Of a stretch of 64,000 nt of DNA, positions 45,983 to 64,000 are shown in pieces. The DNA is from Sebastes aleutianus. Lineage: Eukaryota; Chordata; Actinopteri; Perciformes; Sebastidae. Positions within the stretch are counted from its first letter, which is position 1. The number at the start of each line of letters is the position of its first letter. A program made the translations under genes and the position numbers. The notes under the pieces are model-generated. The model saw only the letters and a list, made by a program, of their open reading frames with translations. It was not told the origin of the DNA and made no database searches. The stretch spans positions 18,711,444 to 18,775,443 of the forward strand of contig CAKAKS010000004.1 of NCBI GenBank assembly GCA_916700875.1, given 5' to 3'.

Positions 45983-48900
45983 CAAAGCCAGGTTTCCATC
46001 CAATTGTAGCACAAATTTTAACCAAATTTCCAGAAAATCTACAAAAGAAAATGTGAATTAATATGCGTTTCCTTCCACTACTGTTATGCGAACACTAGCA
46101 AATAGTTCATCCGCCGTTTAATAGTTGTAATGGCAGCAACAGAAAATTTGCTGATCCGGTGTGGAATCAGGGCGGTCCCCTGAATGCGAGTTGCTACAGC
46201 TAATCGTTAACTGAAGGTCCTTCTCCCAGAGACGCCACCCGCAATCCTCACGGTGAAGTAGTTTTCTGGTAGCGAGGAGGATGAAATGGAAATATGAGTC
46301 GTTTTCTCCTTTCTGCCACTTGTGATTTAATCCAATAAACAAAAACGTACATGGACCCTGTACCTTCAACGTGTTTGACAAACCCTTGGGGCAGCTCTAC
46401 TTCTTCGTCGTCTCATGTTGGACTAACTTCAGACTGGACGCTACAGTGACTCACTATCACCTCTCGAGGTACAAGTGATATTACAAGTCAGGACGGGTCA
46501 GAGCTAGCTGGTTAGCATGCTCATTTCAGTAGATATCTCTGCAACACAATACATAGATGTCTTTGACATAACGTCAACATTGTATCCTCTTCACATTCTG
46601 ATGATAACGTTCGTTCATTTTAAGCTAAAATTTATGTCAATTGCTTCATGCATGTCACGGTTTATTCCGTTTGGCCACACGTTTCCATTCTACTTGGTCT
46701 CATTTTGTTTCTATCGATACATTAATGTTTTTCCACCCCATTTACAAACATGAGGAGAATATTAGAAACACATTTCAATATAATTATTTTATTCTATTCT
46801 TTATTGTGTTTTGAAAGGCCTTATGTAAAGCAAATGTCACTGTGTATAAAAAGTTATAAAAATAAATATGTCCTTGCCTCGTTTTACCTTGAAATGTTCA
46901 AACCCAGGATTATTTGTTTTTGTGGCTGCACAACAGCATAAAATGAAATATTCTTGTTACATGTCTTCTGCATCATGTAAACACATTTACCCAGAATGCA
47001 GCCTGACATGTTTGGTATTTGTAGAAAACTTTTGGGTCTTCACCAGAATTTCAAATCACGCTCTCTTTAGCTGCGCAGCACGAGTTTGTACAGTCATTAC
47101 AAATTCAGTTCAGTCAAATTATCAACTGCAGTTGTGCATTAACTGTGGATTTTCTGTGTCTCTCTCGGGATCACCCATTGGCCTGCTCATTTAAAATCAT
47201 TCCTACCAACACCAACAAAGAAACAAGGCTCTTCAAAGTGTTTGAGAGGAGAAAGACCCGGTGTCATATTATTACCAGCATCACACTGAGCTTTGTTTGT
47301 AACACCGCTGACCTTTGCTCAGTAGAGACCAGCGGGGTTGGTATTCTTCAGCTGAACCTGTGATGATTCACACACCAAGCAGGCATGGAGCTCTAGCTGC
47401 ACTAATTTGGGCCCGTTACCGAGTATAAGACAATAGCAGCTGCTGACTCATTTTCTGTGGCCAATTTAGCAAAAATGATTTCACTCAGGAAAGGGAGGAC
47501 GATTTAATATTTCCTGGAAAAGCATGAAACGAATGGAGGTCAGTGTCACCACGGGACACGGACAAATAAAACAACACATACTGTCGGAGAAAAACAAGCT
47601 TAGTTTTGCAACAACCTTTTGTTTTGCACAAGGACATATCTTATATTCTCAAGTATAGCAGTACATGCATTGATTGAACGGGGTCCATATACCGGCTAAG
47701 AAGTACTTCTTTGTCCACATTGTCCCTGAGTTCATCTAGTCTGTCTAAAACATAGTCAATGTAGGAATAACAACATTCATTTTTCAGTATGAGAGCTTAT
47801 TCCTTTAGTAAATATATGGACACTATACAAAGTTTTCCTCAGTTTATGAAATAGACTGTTTTGTCCTTGGTTTTAACATTGCAAAACTCATCTTTACATC
47901 CAGGAACAATACAACAGTGTCCCCCCTTTTGTTTTCTTATGTTTTCTTATTTCTCCTCAGTCTCCGTCTTTCACGGCCTCTACCGTTGTATCTGTGTAAC
48001 TCAGCCGAGCCAACCGACCTCGTGACGTCACAGGTTAGAGTACCGCAACATTGCGGCGCTCTTGCCACGAAAAACAAAACGGAGCTTCTTTTTTCTCTTA
48101 AATGCTGACATGTCATGTTTGTTATATGATAGTTCATTAGCTTGGAAATCCATTTAGTAAACCGGCCACTATAATCAACCAACATCCTTTCCTAAGCATT
48201 CACTCACCTGTTAAAGTACATATTTACTTTTTAACAACATCATTATATTAGTGCTGATAGACTCTGTGGAACAATTTAGCCTTGCCAATCACACATGAAT
48301 ACAATTTGATGTAGTTTTAATCGCTCAAATGCCATTTCACAAAGGGATTCTTTGCTGCAGTGTGGCTGTCGCAGGGGGCCCTGCTCATTGACATTCACAC
48401 ACAGTTGTATTTTTGGCCCTCTTTGTTTAAGCTTTGTTATCTATAGAAAAATAGCAAAAATAAAAAACAACATCATTGGCCGAAATGCATGTGACTATCG
48501 CTTAGCTGTTGTTTCAGAACCATGGACAGCGTTTGTTTGGTTTCTTAGCCTACTTATTTTTCGTGGTCCTAATATCATTTTCTCCCCATTGTAGAAATCC
48601 ATACATAGAAGGGAAACAACGAGAGAGAGAGAAAGAGAGAGAGAGTGCTGCAAGCTGCAAACAGCTGTTTCTACGTGCCTCTCCCTGCTGATTCTGAAAG
48701 TTCAAAAAATATTTTGCGCTCTGCTCGTACCTTGACTATGCATAATGGAATTGACAGACAGGAATTTCATTTTAAAAGCATGTTGGGTCAAAAACAGTCT
48801 TAAATAAATATCTAACCATGAAGCGAGAATGAATTCAGTCAACAGGAAGGAAGAGGCCCAGGAGCTGTTGATGTCTTACACAGGTTTATTGAAGCTTGAT

Positions 48901-50287
48901 CAAGGAGCAGTTGTCAGGACTCCACCAGTGATGTGTCTACGAGTGAAGGCCTCACAACTCTGCCCTCTCTCTCTCTCCCTGGCGCTCCTTGTTTTAGCCT
49001 CCATATCATGTTTTGACTTACGAGAGTACTCTGCGTCTCTGTGACCCTGGTTGCCCCAGCGACGGGCTCCACTGCCCCTACTACAGACACAGCTGTACAA
49101 ATAACAGTGGCGCCCCCAGACAGGAATACACAACCCAGTGACGTCAACACGAGGGACACCTTGAGCCCCCAATACCGGGGGCTAAGCTAACGGCCCGCTC
49201 AGAATGGCCACACGCTTCAAATGGGCACATACTAGTATAGAAAAAAAACAAAAAAACTGTAGGATTGCAGGCCAGGCGAGAGGTGCACAGCCCATGTGAC
49301 GATTCTGCAGTCTGTATTAAACAGCAGCCTTTGGCATTTTTATTTATTTGCATAGATTAATTTTCCTCCCACAGAATTAAAAACATCTTTGTTTTGTTTT
49401 TTGTAATCGTCTCACAGTGGACCCTGCAGCAATGCATCCACTGTGATGCAACATGACCCGTCGCTGACACAGAAATAATATTTAACAAAAGCTTCCTGAG
49501 CAAAAATAATGAGGCGTCTCTTATGCAAAGTGAGCAAAAAGATTTATTTACTGAGGAATAGCAGGGGTTTTTCCTTTGTAAAGTTGCCCATTCATAAATT
49601 TACCTACTACTGCTAATCTGCTCCTGTACTGTGTCGTTTATAAATGCATAAAGCAGATTTTAAAAAACAGCAAGCCAAGTTAGGACAGACAGGAAAAGAG
49701 AGCTGTCATGAATCTTTCTGTTTAACAAAGCCAGACGATTTGTAAATCCGCCGCAGAGTGATTTCCTGCCTGCTGCCATCCACCTGTCAGCCATTTTGAC
49801 ACCTAAGCTACTAACATCCCTCAATTTATCTCCCTCAGTGACTCTTTTGGACTGGCTGCTCATGTTTGGATGTTCAAACAGTCCTTTTTCTTTCTCTTTG
49901 ACACCTTTTCGTTGACTCACTGACGCATGCTGCCTGCTGACAGACAGATCTTTACATGAGAGACATGCGGTATCCTGTGAATGAATATGGATGGAGCCGT
50001 CCATCTGTCCATCTGCCATTAGGCCTCGCTGACGCCGAGCGCTGACAGGACGCAGCGAGGAGGCTGAAAAGAATCTGAAAATGAGCTTGATGTGAACGAG
50101 GCTCTAATATTTTCCAGGAAGCTCGGGGGGGAGAAGCAGTCGGGGAATAGTTTCAGTCGCATTTATACTCCTCGCAGAGCAGGAAGGTGTCACATCTTTG
50201 AGCTTTCTGTCAATATGTGGAGAGCGACTGTCAAAATTAACAGTTGAAGCAAAAGAGGTTATAGAAATAAGCATATTTATGTATTTC
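45983..50287. other. Intergenic 4.3 kb, no gene seen
   Basis: Open frames up to 108 codons around 46.5-47.4 kb overlap and lack domains. A GA microsatellite is at 48,620-48,645. No clear interspersed repeat. Confidence 0.45.
48620..48645. repeat. GA microsatellite
   Basis: GA run with one AA interruption. Confidence 0.85.
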
Positions 50288-50495
50288 TATTGAGCTGGAG
50301 CCTATCCCAGCATGCACTGGGAAGAGGGCAGGAAAATACCTTGGACGGCAGGTTAGAAGACAGAATGTAGTAACGCTCACATTCAGACCAGTGGGGCAAT
50401 TAGGAGTCTCCTTTCCATCTGACATGCATGTCTTTGGATGTGTGGCGGGAGGAGAGCAGCGTGAAGCCGAAACCCCACACAGTGACAGGGAGGAC
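50288..50495 (+). repeat. Degenerate 'GAGCTGGAGCCTATCCCAGC' repeat
   Basis: GAGCTGGAGCCTATCCCAGC, ACGCTCACATTCAGACC, GGGGCAATTAGGAGTC and CATGTCTTTGGATGTGTGG appear in the order of a very common fish retroposed repeat. It is heavily mutated. Class (LINE 3' end or SINE) not settled from this copy. Confidence 0.65.
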
Positions 50496-53202
50496 TAATT
50501 AACGTAAATCAAATTAAAACTGAAGCCATAAGATGTAAATAAAACATTAGCAGCTGTTATTCAGCGGAATAAAATGACAGAAAATCAAACGTATGAACAA
50601 GATGTGTGTGTCGGTTCTATTTAACACAATGTTTGTGTGTTTCTCAGCTTGTTGTTTTGTTAGCTTGTTAGCTTGTGGCTGTCAGCGGCTTGCAGCAGGT
50701 CTTCCTATTGGTCATTAGCTCTGATGTTCTGCTGGTTGTCTCTGGTCAGTTAGCAAAACATTCTTTAGACATGCGACTTCATGTGAAAATTCCTGTGCAT
50801 AAACAAATACAGGTGCAGTAGCTACCACCTTAAAGATGTATTTGTTTTTCTTACCACTCAGGGACAGTCATACAAACATAAATGTGCATATTACCACTGT
50901 AAATTTCCAGCCACCTGGCAAATGTAAGTGCATTCAGTCTCTTTTTAGCTCAGTTTTGGTCTCCACCAACTCTTTAGCAGCTCAACGTATCCTCATACAA
51001 CGGTTCATCTGATAGCTTACGAAAAAGTTATTCCTTCTTTTTCGTTCGTTTTCCTACGAATGTCCAGCAACGCGTGTCAATTTTTCGTTACATGCATACA
51101 GTCACAAATTCAATAACTATTATATCAATATAGGTCCTGCTTTGTCTGCAAAAAAAACATCATATCTAGTTGTTTTCCTAATATATAGAGTCTATTTCCC
51201 ATCTACCTACGTAAGTTACACAACAAAAGTAGTGTAAAATAAGTCAACTTTTGTTTTTCACGCGGGACACAAACAGCAGAACACATTGTTTTCTTGTATT
51301 CATATCAATAATCAACCATTTGAATAGATGATAGCAGCCTTCTGAACCTACTAGTATGTGTAGCAGGCCCTTTCTAACTCATATCTATGAGGCTGATAAC
51401 TTTTGAAGCAAGTGGTGTCTGCTTTTTGAAATGTTGGCTGCCCGTATTTAGACGGCATGGCATTCCCAGAGACAGAACTATGAGATCACAATTTAACCAG
51501 CATATATATTTTTTTACATTTATTTGACATATTTCCTAAAGGGGAACTTTAAATTGCAACAATTCCTACAAATTAAATGAAAAATATGTTTGTTTGTCCA
51601 TAAAATGTTAATCGGTAGGATCATCAAGCAGTCGACATCACGACAGATCGATATATATTTAACATTTTGAGAGACATGTTCTGGGTCCACAGGCATCTCA
51701 CAATTAAGTAATTCCAAAGCTCGAGAACATGTACCGGTGCAAAAGGGAGCCATTTAAACATTTAAAAAACCCTACCCACTTGAATTTGATTCTATAACTT
51801 TATGAAGAAACTTGATATGATTAAACTTTGATGATATTCCCATTGTGTTACACATAAGTCCAGATAATGTGACTTTTCAGCACTGATTCCTGTTCAGGAT
51901 AAAAGTGTGAGATCTGGGAGCTAGTGTAAAATTATGAGCTCTCCAGCGCGTCTCAATTTAGCTCGTCTCTCTTTCCCCTCGCCTCATATGTATATTTAAT
52001 GACAGCCAGATATATCTTGTCCCTTGGGTGACTTTGAAACATTTCATAAAGTACATGGCACTACGTTAAATCAGATTATGTTACCAGAGTCTACATCCTC
52101 ATGAATACATTTAAGATATTCTGTAAAGCATTTGCTTTCGCTCCTCTCATCTCAAATTTGGAGGTAAATGAATCCTTTGAGGAGATGAAATTATCATTTG
52201 AATGTGTGTCAGAAAGGAAATCAAAGCTCACCACGCTGCCAGTGTAAGGAACTGTGTCTAATATTTAATAATATTAGGATGTGTGCAGATGAATAATGAA
52301 GTCCGAGTCAGAGAGGATGAAGTATGTGATAAAAGAAAGCGTGAAGAAATCAGAACTTTAAATTCTTTTAATTGCTGCTTATTTTGCCGTACTGTCTACC
52401 TTGTAAGGGAATAAATAAGAGACCACCCAGTTAGAAATATCCACTGGTGGTGTTTCTTTTTACCACAAAGCTCTTCATTAGAAATGTAAGAACATACTGG
52501 AGCTGCTACCACCAACTTCAGAGTGTAATAAATGTACACTTTGGGAATCGTTTCTACGTCTGCACGCTTCAGATTTCACATTCCCTCTGATGCTGCAGAC
52601 TGACTGACTGACTGATGAAACTACTAAGTGTTGGATCATTGTAGTCGTTGCAGAGCTGCATGTGTGTCTAGCAAAGGCAGCGCAGAGGACAGGGCCGAGG
52701 GATCGAGTCAGACGAGGAAAAGTAGCACCTCTTAGGAAATAATTATCTCTCTCATCGCCTCTTCTCTCATCTCCTCCTGTGGGAGATCTAGACGTGATGG
52801 CTGCCAGTTTGCTGCACGGCTGTCTCCAAACCAAAGGCTTTGTTTTTCCCTCTGTGAGCCGAGTTGTTGACAAAGCTTCTGACTATTTGCAGCAACATTT
52901 TCTCCGACTCTCTCATTCCCAGGATTACATGGGAAATATGTCTGGCAGTTTACCATTGGCATTATGGGATAGTCTCTAGTGATGGCTCACACTCTGGAGG
53001 GACACAAAATCATTCATTATCACATTTAAGTACAAGCAAAGTGTCTGATCTGATCAAAGCAACAAGATATGACACTCTTTCAGTCGACTTACATTTATTA
53101 CTCACAACCCAGCTATAAAATGAGAGCTATATGGAATTTAAAGGGACCACCACCAATTTTACATGTCAAAGTCAATTTACTAGTCAACTACTCAGCCTGT
53201 GA
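50496..53202. other. Intergenic, no gene seen
   Basis: A 131-codon frame at 52,478-52,873 (minus) overlaps other frames and has no domain. Small repeat-like patches near 50.94 and 51.19 kb. Confidence 0.45.
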
Positions 53203-53255
53203 TGGAAAGTAACTAAGTAGATTTACTCAAGAGCTGTACTTAAAAACCTTGAGGA
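53203..53255 (+). repeat. Short CAGTGGTGGAA-family fragment
   Basis: GATGGAAAGTAACTAAGTAG then ATTTACTCAAGAGCTGTACT, the sub-terminal part of the family. Confidence 0.55.
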
Positions 53256-54577
53256 ACACCAAAAAGCTTGGTTTGGTGCCTTTATGGCTGTAGAAAGAGC
53301 TCATCAAGAGCTTTCATTTGATATATGTAACTAATTTTCGCCTAAAATGTCACTTACGCCCCTCTGGTTCTCACCCCTCGTTGTAATAATTGATTTCATT
53401 GGTTGTGTCAATTACAGGCCTTCAAGAGGGCTGACCTGATGAGGTTCTTAGTGTCCCCATTTGAGGTTAATGTACAGCACATTAGTGGAAACTGAAGGAA
53501 ATCAGATGTATGAATGCTCTTAGTCCTCCATCTCCTCCCCACAAAGACAACAGCAATCAGTGCTCAGCTGACAATTTGAGGTGAAGCTCTGGCTCCTGCA
53601 GGGAAGTCAAATAGGACAGTTATGGTTTAAAACAAAACTCATACAGGGAGGATAGCAGGGAGCTGGAGGAAGAAGGTCTTCACCGTGGTGCTTCATCTTG
53701 ATTTTGACAGGACACTCTCCATCCACTGGCGCCTAGAAGAGGGATGGTGACCAGCGGTGACATCACTCTGCAGCGTATTGTAGGCTTTTAGAGAGCGGGG
53801 AGAGAGGAAGGCGTCAGATATTTGGGACAGTGACGGTAGGATAAGGGGGAGTTCAGGTGTTATTTGATTCCATCTTTTTGTATTTTATCTCAATGAACGT
53901 CTCAGAAATACACATGCAAAGACGAAAGCAGCACTTCTTCACGACATAAGTCTCTAATCTCAGCCGATGAAGTTTGTGAGCCTTCGCCAATGAGCTTGAT
54001 GGATGATAAATAAAGAGCAGAAGGAGGGAAATCATCAATGAAAAGCAAATGGGAACAAAATGTATCATGCAGGCAACTATTTGTCAAATGCCTGAGTTAT
54101 GTTATATATGGCGTGTTTCATAAAGTTTCTAAGAAATGTTCAAGGATGAGTGATGAGAGTTTCTTTGATTTGCCTTTCGTTTCCGTGGAAACGCAGACAA
54201 TGACGGCAAATCCTTGGGGATCTGATTGGCACTATTGAGTACCTCTCCACCTCCTTGTCGCTATAGACAATTCATTACGATATTTGACTCCAATCTGTTG
54301 TTTCTCAATTGTTATTAGTAACCTTTAACCATTCGTACGTTTATTATCCAACTTTGAAAGGCTGAAAGAGAGAAATGACCTTCATTGCAATAATGACAGC
54401 ACAGCAATTGTATGGAGTGATGAATAGCTCAGATAATAAGATAGTACAAACTCACGTCTGTAAAGTTTTTCATGTCATCGATCTTTCAACACATTTCGAA
54501 GACTTTTATGTTACATATTTCTGCGTCCGGGAAGCGTGTTCATGTGTTTCAGAACCATGTTTACTTACAATGAAAAC
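53256..54577. other. Intergenic, no gene seen
   Basis: No exon or repeat recognised. Confidence 0.5.
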
Positions 54578-54800
54578 TTAAAGGAACACTGTGTAACATT
54601 ACGGGGGATCTATTAGCAGAAAGAAAATATAATATTCATAACTATGTTTTCATTAGAGTATATTTATCTGGAACTAAAAGTCATTGCGTTTTTGTTAGCT
54701 TAGAATGAGCCCTTCATATCTACATAGGGAGGTACTCAGTTTGTTGCAATCTGCAACCACACCACTAGATGACGCCAAATCCTACACACTGCACCTTTAA
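54578..54800 (+). mobile_element. Short TTAA-flanked MITE (internally deleted)
   Basis: TTAA followed by AGGAACACTGTGTAACA at the left, and TCCTACACACTGCACCT followed by TTAA at the right: inverted ends with matching TTAA targets. Compared with 34,206-34,718, about 290 bp of the middle is missing. Confidence 0.75.
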
Positions 54801-55794
54801 CAGTGTACCTTTAATATAGCATGACACACTAAAGAGTATATCCCATGTTGCCGAAATTAATGGATTTCTTTGCATTTCATTCATTCATAAAACCTCATGA
54901 ATACAGATTAAAATACACTCAAACCTTTACAATGTTAATCGTAAGTCTTTTTTGGTTTAATTGTAGGAAATCTGTTAAGAACTTTGATGTCAGCTAAGGA
55001 GAAATAGATGTATAGACTGGTGGTGTGTTGGTTGTGTGTGTTGGAGACACAGAGAGCATGACAAGCTAATGTGTAAATGATCCTGCCGGAGTCACACTCT
55101 GGCTTCATTAGCCGTGATGTGTACTGTGCTGCAGTGGCCGTAACTCATTCTCATGTGCTTTAAAGACAGCCCTGCTCGTCCCCACAACGCCACCACACCA
55201 CCTCTCCTCTCTCTGGAGACCACAGGCTCATTAGAGAGGCCCCACCCGACAGGAGAGGGTAGGTTAATGGCTGTGCTGACGGTTAGGAGCGTGACACAGG
55301 GAGAGTACGTCTTTCAGTGGAAACAAGGAAAATTCACGGACATATTATGTAAGCACAGACCTGGGCGTCCTTGACAGGATGCAGCAGTGTGTTGTTCAAG
55401 TGAAAACTTTAAACAAAAGTTCTGTTAATGGACAGCTACAAGCAAACGCATTCAATATGAAACTCTTTCATTAAGGGTGGGAAACATTTCTGAAATTCAG
55501 TTCAAAACAGCATGAAAAGAGTAAAAATAGAAATACTTTGATCATCCTTAAGACACATATTGCGCCAAAGACTACTCAAAAAAAATAAAACCTTGAGTGT
55601 TGTTTATCTGAATGCAGTGTGGGAAAACATAGCTGCACAGAAATGCACTTTCATCTCTCCACATGCATCACCAGCCCTGTGATCCACTACCTAATATATG
55701 TACCCAGACCCCAAAACAAGAAATCAAAGGTCCCGCACGCAGGAGAAGAGCACATCAAAAAGAAGCTGGTATAGAAGTATACTGGCGTTGAATC
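54801..55794. other. Intergenic, downstream of mettl4
   Basis: No gene seen between the short TTAA element and the mettl4 polyadenylation signal. Confidence 0.5.
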
Positions 55795-55800
55795 TTTATT
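55795..55800 (-). terminator. mettl4: mettl4 polyadenylation signal AATAAA
   Basis: The minus strand reads AATAAA about 46 nt past the mettl4 stop codon, which implies a very short 3' UTR with cleavage expected near 55,775-55,785. Later signals could also be used. Confidence 0.65.
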
Positions 55801-55846
55801 GAAAACGCACTAAAAAACTGATGTGACACGCGTTGAAAGTCGGTCT

Positions 55847-62143
<6,297 letters not shown>

Positions 62144-62378
62144 TGTTGGTTAAAACTAGAGCTGGCTTTTATAATCTATTGCTTAATCTATCTGTCGGTG
62201 GTTCCGGTGCAGGAGTCGATTCCCTGCCAACAAAAAACACGCCCATACCAGTTGGATTTCAGGGGAAACGATATCGAAAGTAGAGCAGCGTTTAGAAACT
62301 CTGGAGCGATTTGCTGTTTTCATTCCCAAGGAGGGTGAAAAGAGGAGACTTCAACGCGTCATATCCTCGTGGTTTACA

Positions 62379-62390
62379 ACGCATGCGCAG
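62379..62390. promoter_or_regulatory. NRF1-like site ACGCATGCGCAG
   Basis: Near-perfect match to the palindromic NRF1 consensus (T/C)GCGCA(T/C)GCGC. It lies about 240 bp upstream of the mettl4 ATG, a usual position for NRF1 in TATA-less housekeeping promoters. Only binding data would show use. Confidence 0.45.
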
Positions 62391-62463
62391 TAAATATGAT
62401 CTGCACTGGCTGAAATTGTATAAAGGGTGGAAGTAACAAAAACGAATTGATAGAAATGTATGT

Positions 62464-62632
62464 CAGGGGTCAGCAACCTTTACTATCAAAAGAGCCATTT
62501 TAGGCAAAAAAAAAAAAAAATCTGTCTGGAGCCGCAAAACATTTTAGCATTGTGATGAAGGTAACACAGTTTATAGTCTAAGTATAGTATATAAGTCTAA
62601 TGCAGTAATGGCCAAAGAGCAAATGTACCACG
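62464..62632 (+). repeat. hAT-type short repeat starting CAGGGGTCAGCAACC
   Basis: The CAGGGGTCAGCAACC start, an A-run and the GAGCCGCAAAACATT segment are typical of a common fish non-autonomous repeat with hAT-like ends. It runs straight into the palindromic minisatellite, so the two may form one composite element. Confidence 0.55.
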
Positions 62633-63072
62633 GAGTATTAGGCCCACATTAAGGGAAAAAACATCTGAGATTTACAGAATAAAGTCAGAATAGAATGAGA
62701 AAAAAGTGGTAATGTTACGAGAATAAAGTCATAACTTAACGAGAAAAAAAGTTGTAACATTACGAGAATAAAGTCATAACTTAACGAGAAAAAAAGGTCG
62801 TAATATTACGAGAATAAAGTCATAATATTACAAGAAAAAAAGTTGTAACATTACGAGAATAAAGTCATAACTTTACAAGAAAAAAAGAAAATAACACAGA
62901 AATTACTACTTTATAATATTATGACTTTATTCTCATAATACTACGACTTTTTTTCTCGTAAACCTATGACTTTAATCTCGTAATACTATTACTTTCTTTC
63001 TCGTAAAGTTATGACTTTATTCTCGTAATCTCAGATTTATTTTTTTCTCCTCAATGTGGCCCTAATACTCTG
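62633..63072. repeat. Palindromic minisatellite element between mettl4 and smchd1
   Basis: Units of about 30-45 bp built on AATATTACGAGAATAAAGTC run in one orientation up to about 62,890 and in the opposite orientation after 62,920, so the element folds on itself. The outer arms also match: GAGTATTAGGCCCACATT at the left is the near reverse complement of AATGTGGCCCTAATACTC at the right. It shares its units and its central sequence with the array at 13,253-13,650. Confidence 0.8.
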
Positions 63073-63493
63073 TCGTATCGTCGTACCATAGACCTACAAC
63101 AATGATAAATGAAAATGGAAATGGAAACGAAAAAGTTGTTTCTGTGATGAGTTATTGATCCAGGAAGTTTGAATCTGTCAACTTTACCGATCTAGTGGGG
63201 CTCTGTACATCAACAATGTGTGGACAGTCAGGAATGATTGGAAGAAGTGCTCTATGAAGTAACTTGAGGGAACGAGTTAATACAAATTTTCTCCTAAGGG
63301 GTGAAGGGGGTCTCTGCACATATGCATTTTCATCACCTCCAATTAATTTTTGTCACTTCCACCCCTCATAAAATTGACAACAGCCCCAGTTGCACTGTGC
63401 ATGTATCATAACCCAGAGCTCTAAACCGTGTCCAAACCTCTTTTAATAGGCCTTGTTTATTTCGCGAAAGTAGATGACGAATGTCCCCAACGA

Positions 63494-63507
63494 GCTTCCA
63501 TAGCAAC
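63494..63507. promoter_or_regulatory. X-box-like (RFX) site
   Basis: GCTTCCATAGCAAC fits the RFX pattern GTTNCCATRGNAAC with one change in the left half-site. It lies about 240 bp upstream of the smchd1 start codon. Chance matches of this quality occur, so this is a candidate only. Confidence 0.3.
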
Positions 63508-63748
63508 GAAGGATGGAGAGAACACGTGGTTACAGAATGAAAGAGTTACCGGACGAGGCGTTGTTTATTTAAAGAGGCTGCGACTCACAACATGCCTTTA
63601 TAGTCTACACATAAAGTAATTTACAGTTTAATCAACTTCGGGATAAAGTGAAAGTCATGTTAACGTTACACACGGTACGAAGACAGACTTTCATGTTAAC
63701 GTAGTTGAGAAGAAGCTGTCCAGCGTCTCTCTGTTGTCTTCTGTCTCC

Positions 63749-63880
63749 ATGGAGGACGCAAGAGTCCGCAGGAGGATCCGTGTTTACGACTGTCGCTCCG
63801 AAAACAAGCAGCATGTAAAGCCCAAGTTACTAGAAACAACCGGTCAAGACTTCAACGGGTTTCTGCTGCTCCTGCACCGG
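63749..63880 (+). CDS. smchd1: SMCHD1-like protein, first coding exon (gene runs off window)
   Basis: 44 codons from ATG to LLLLHR, followed by GTAACA as the only plausible donor, phase 0. The segment RRIRVYDCRSENK...ETTGQDFNGFLLLL resembles residues ~28-65 of human SMCHD1 (RTVYLFDRRE...GERSDYAGFRACV): basic residues before a V/L-Y-x-D/F-D-R pattern, then a D-(F/Y)-x-GF motif. Synteny supports it, since human SMCHD1 lies close to METTL4 on 18p11.32, separated by NDC80. SMCHD1 is a GHKL-type ATPase with an SMC-like hinge that silences the inactive X chromosome and repeat arrays in mammals; the role in fish is less clear. The human protein has a longer glycine-rich N-terminus than this model. 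Similarity is short and recalled from memory, so the name is a strong suggestion rather than proof. Confidence 0.72.
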
Positions 63881-64000
63881 GTAACATAATGTTTATAACT
63901 TTACTATGGTTTGTGTATTTGTTTTGCACAATTTAAGACTATACAACAGAATAAAAAAAATAAATGAATAATATACAGTGCAGGAAGAGGCAAAACAACA
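63881..64000 (+). other. smchd1: start of smchd1 intron 1
   Basis: Begins with the donor GTAACATAAT and is A/T-rich to the window edge. No further exon is visible. Confidence 0.55.

Larger units (their letters stand above)
62144..63748. promoter_or_regulatory. Divergent promoter region between mettl4 and smchd1
   Basis: About 1.6 kb separates the two start codons, so promoters for both genes must lie here unless distal 5' exons exist. The mettl4-proximal 300 bp carries an NRF1-like site. The smchd1-proximal 320 bp has several CpGs and an X-box-like site. The middle (about 62,464-63,110) is filled by repeat DNA that has pushed the two ends apart. No TATA box is well placed for either gene. 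Confidence 0.6.

Noticed and set aside
52478..52873. 131-codon minus-strand frame
   Set aside because: No domain or splice-bounded exon structure; another frame of 76 codons overlaps it on the same strand.
63632..63814. Minus-strand 60-codon frame over the smchd1 start
   Set aside because: Overlaps the supported plus-strand exon and lacks similarity to any family I know.

Overview
This window is vertebrate nuclear DNA, almost certainly from a ray-finned (perch-like) fish. The evidence is an eight-exon gene with GT-AG introns, an AATAAA polyadenylation signal, A/T-rich intergenic DNA crowded with short non-autonomous transposons of types familiar in percomorph genomes, and the absence of any bacterial-style gene packing. 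Nothing looks prokaryotic; there are no operons, CRISPR arrays or rRNA genes, and I recognised no tRNA.

Only the last ~8 kb carries protein-coding genes that I can support. mettl4 (MT-A70 family N6-adenine methyltransferase) lies on the minus strand at 55,847-62,143. I reconstructed all eight coding exons; the reading phases agree at every junction and give a 444-residue protein with the DPPW catalytic motif. On the plus strand, starting at 63,749, is the first coding exon of a gene whose N-terminus resembles SMCHD1, the GHKL-ATPase chromatin-silencing protein; the rest lies beyond the window. The two genes are head to head, about 1.6 kb apart. In human chromosome 18p the same pair is separated by NDC80, so the tight head-to-head arrangement here is a synteny difference.

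The first ~55.8 kb is a gene-poor interval. No open reading frame there looks like a conserved exon. I could define many interspersed repeats by comparing copies inside the window or by their inverted ends. They include a family with CAACCTGGTCTCA-type ends, a family with AGGGCTGTCAA ends (three copies), a TTAA-flanked family, a hAT-like family with CAGTGGTGGAA ends, an 879-bp element with perfect 15-bp ends that contains another repeat, and a decayed element with a broken Myb/SANT-like ORF. There are also a perfect 27-bp hairpin and two loci of a ~45-bp palindromic minisatellite, one of them in the mettl4/smchd1 intergenic region.

I see no convincing new biological system. The most useful points are the mettl4 gene model and its short N-terminus, the shared promoter region, and several nested transposon structures that give relative insertion ages.
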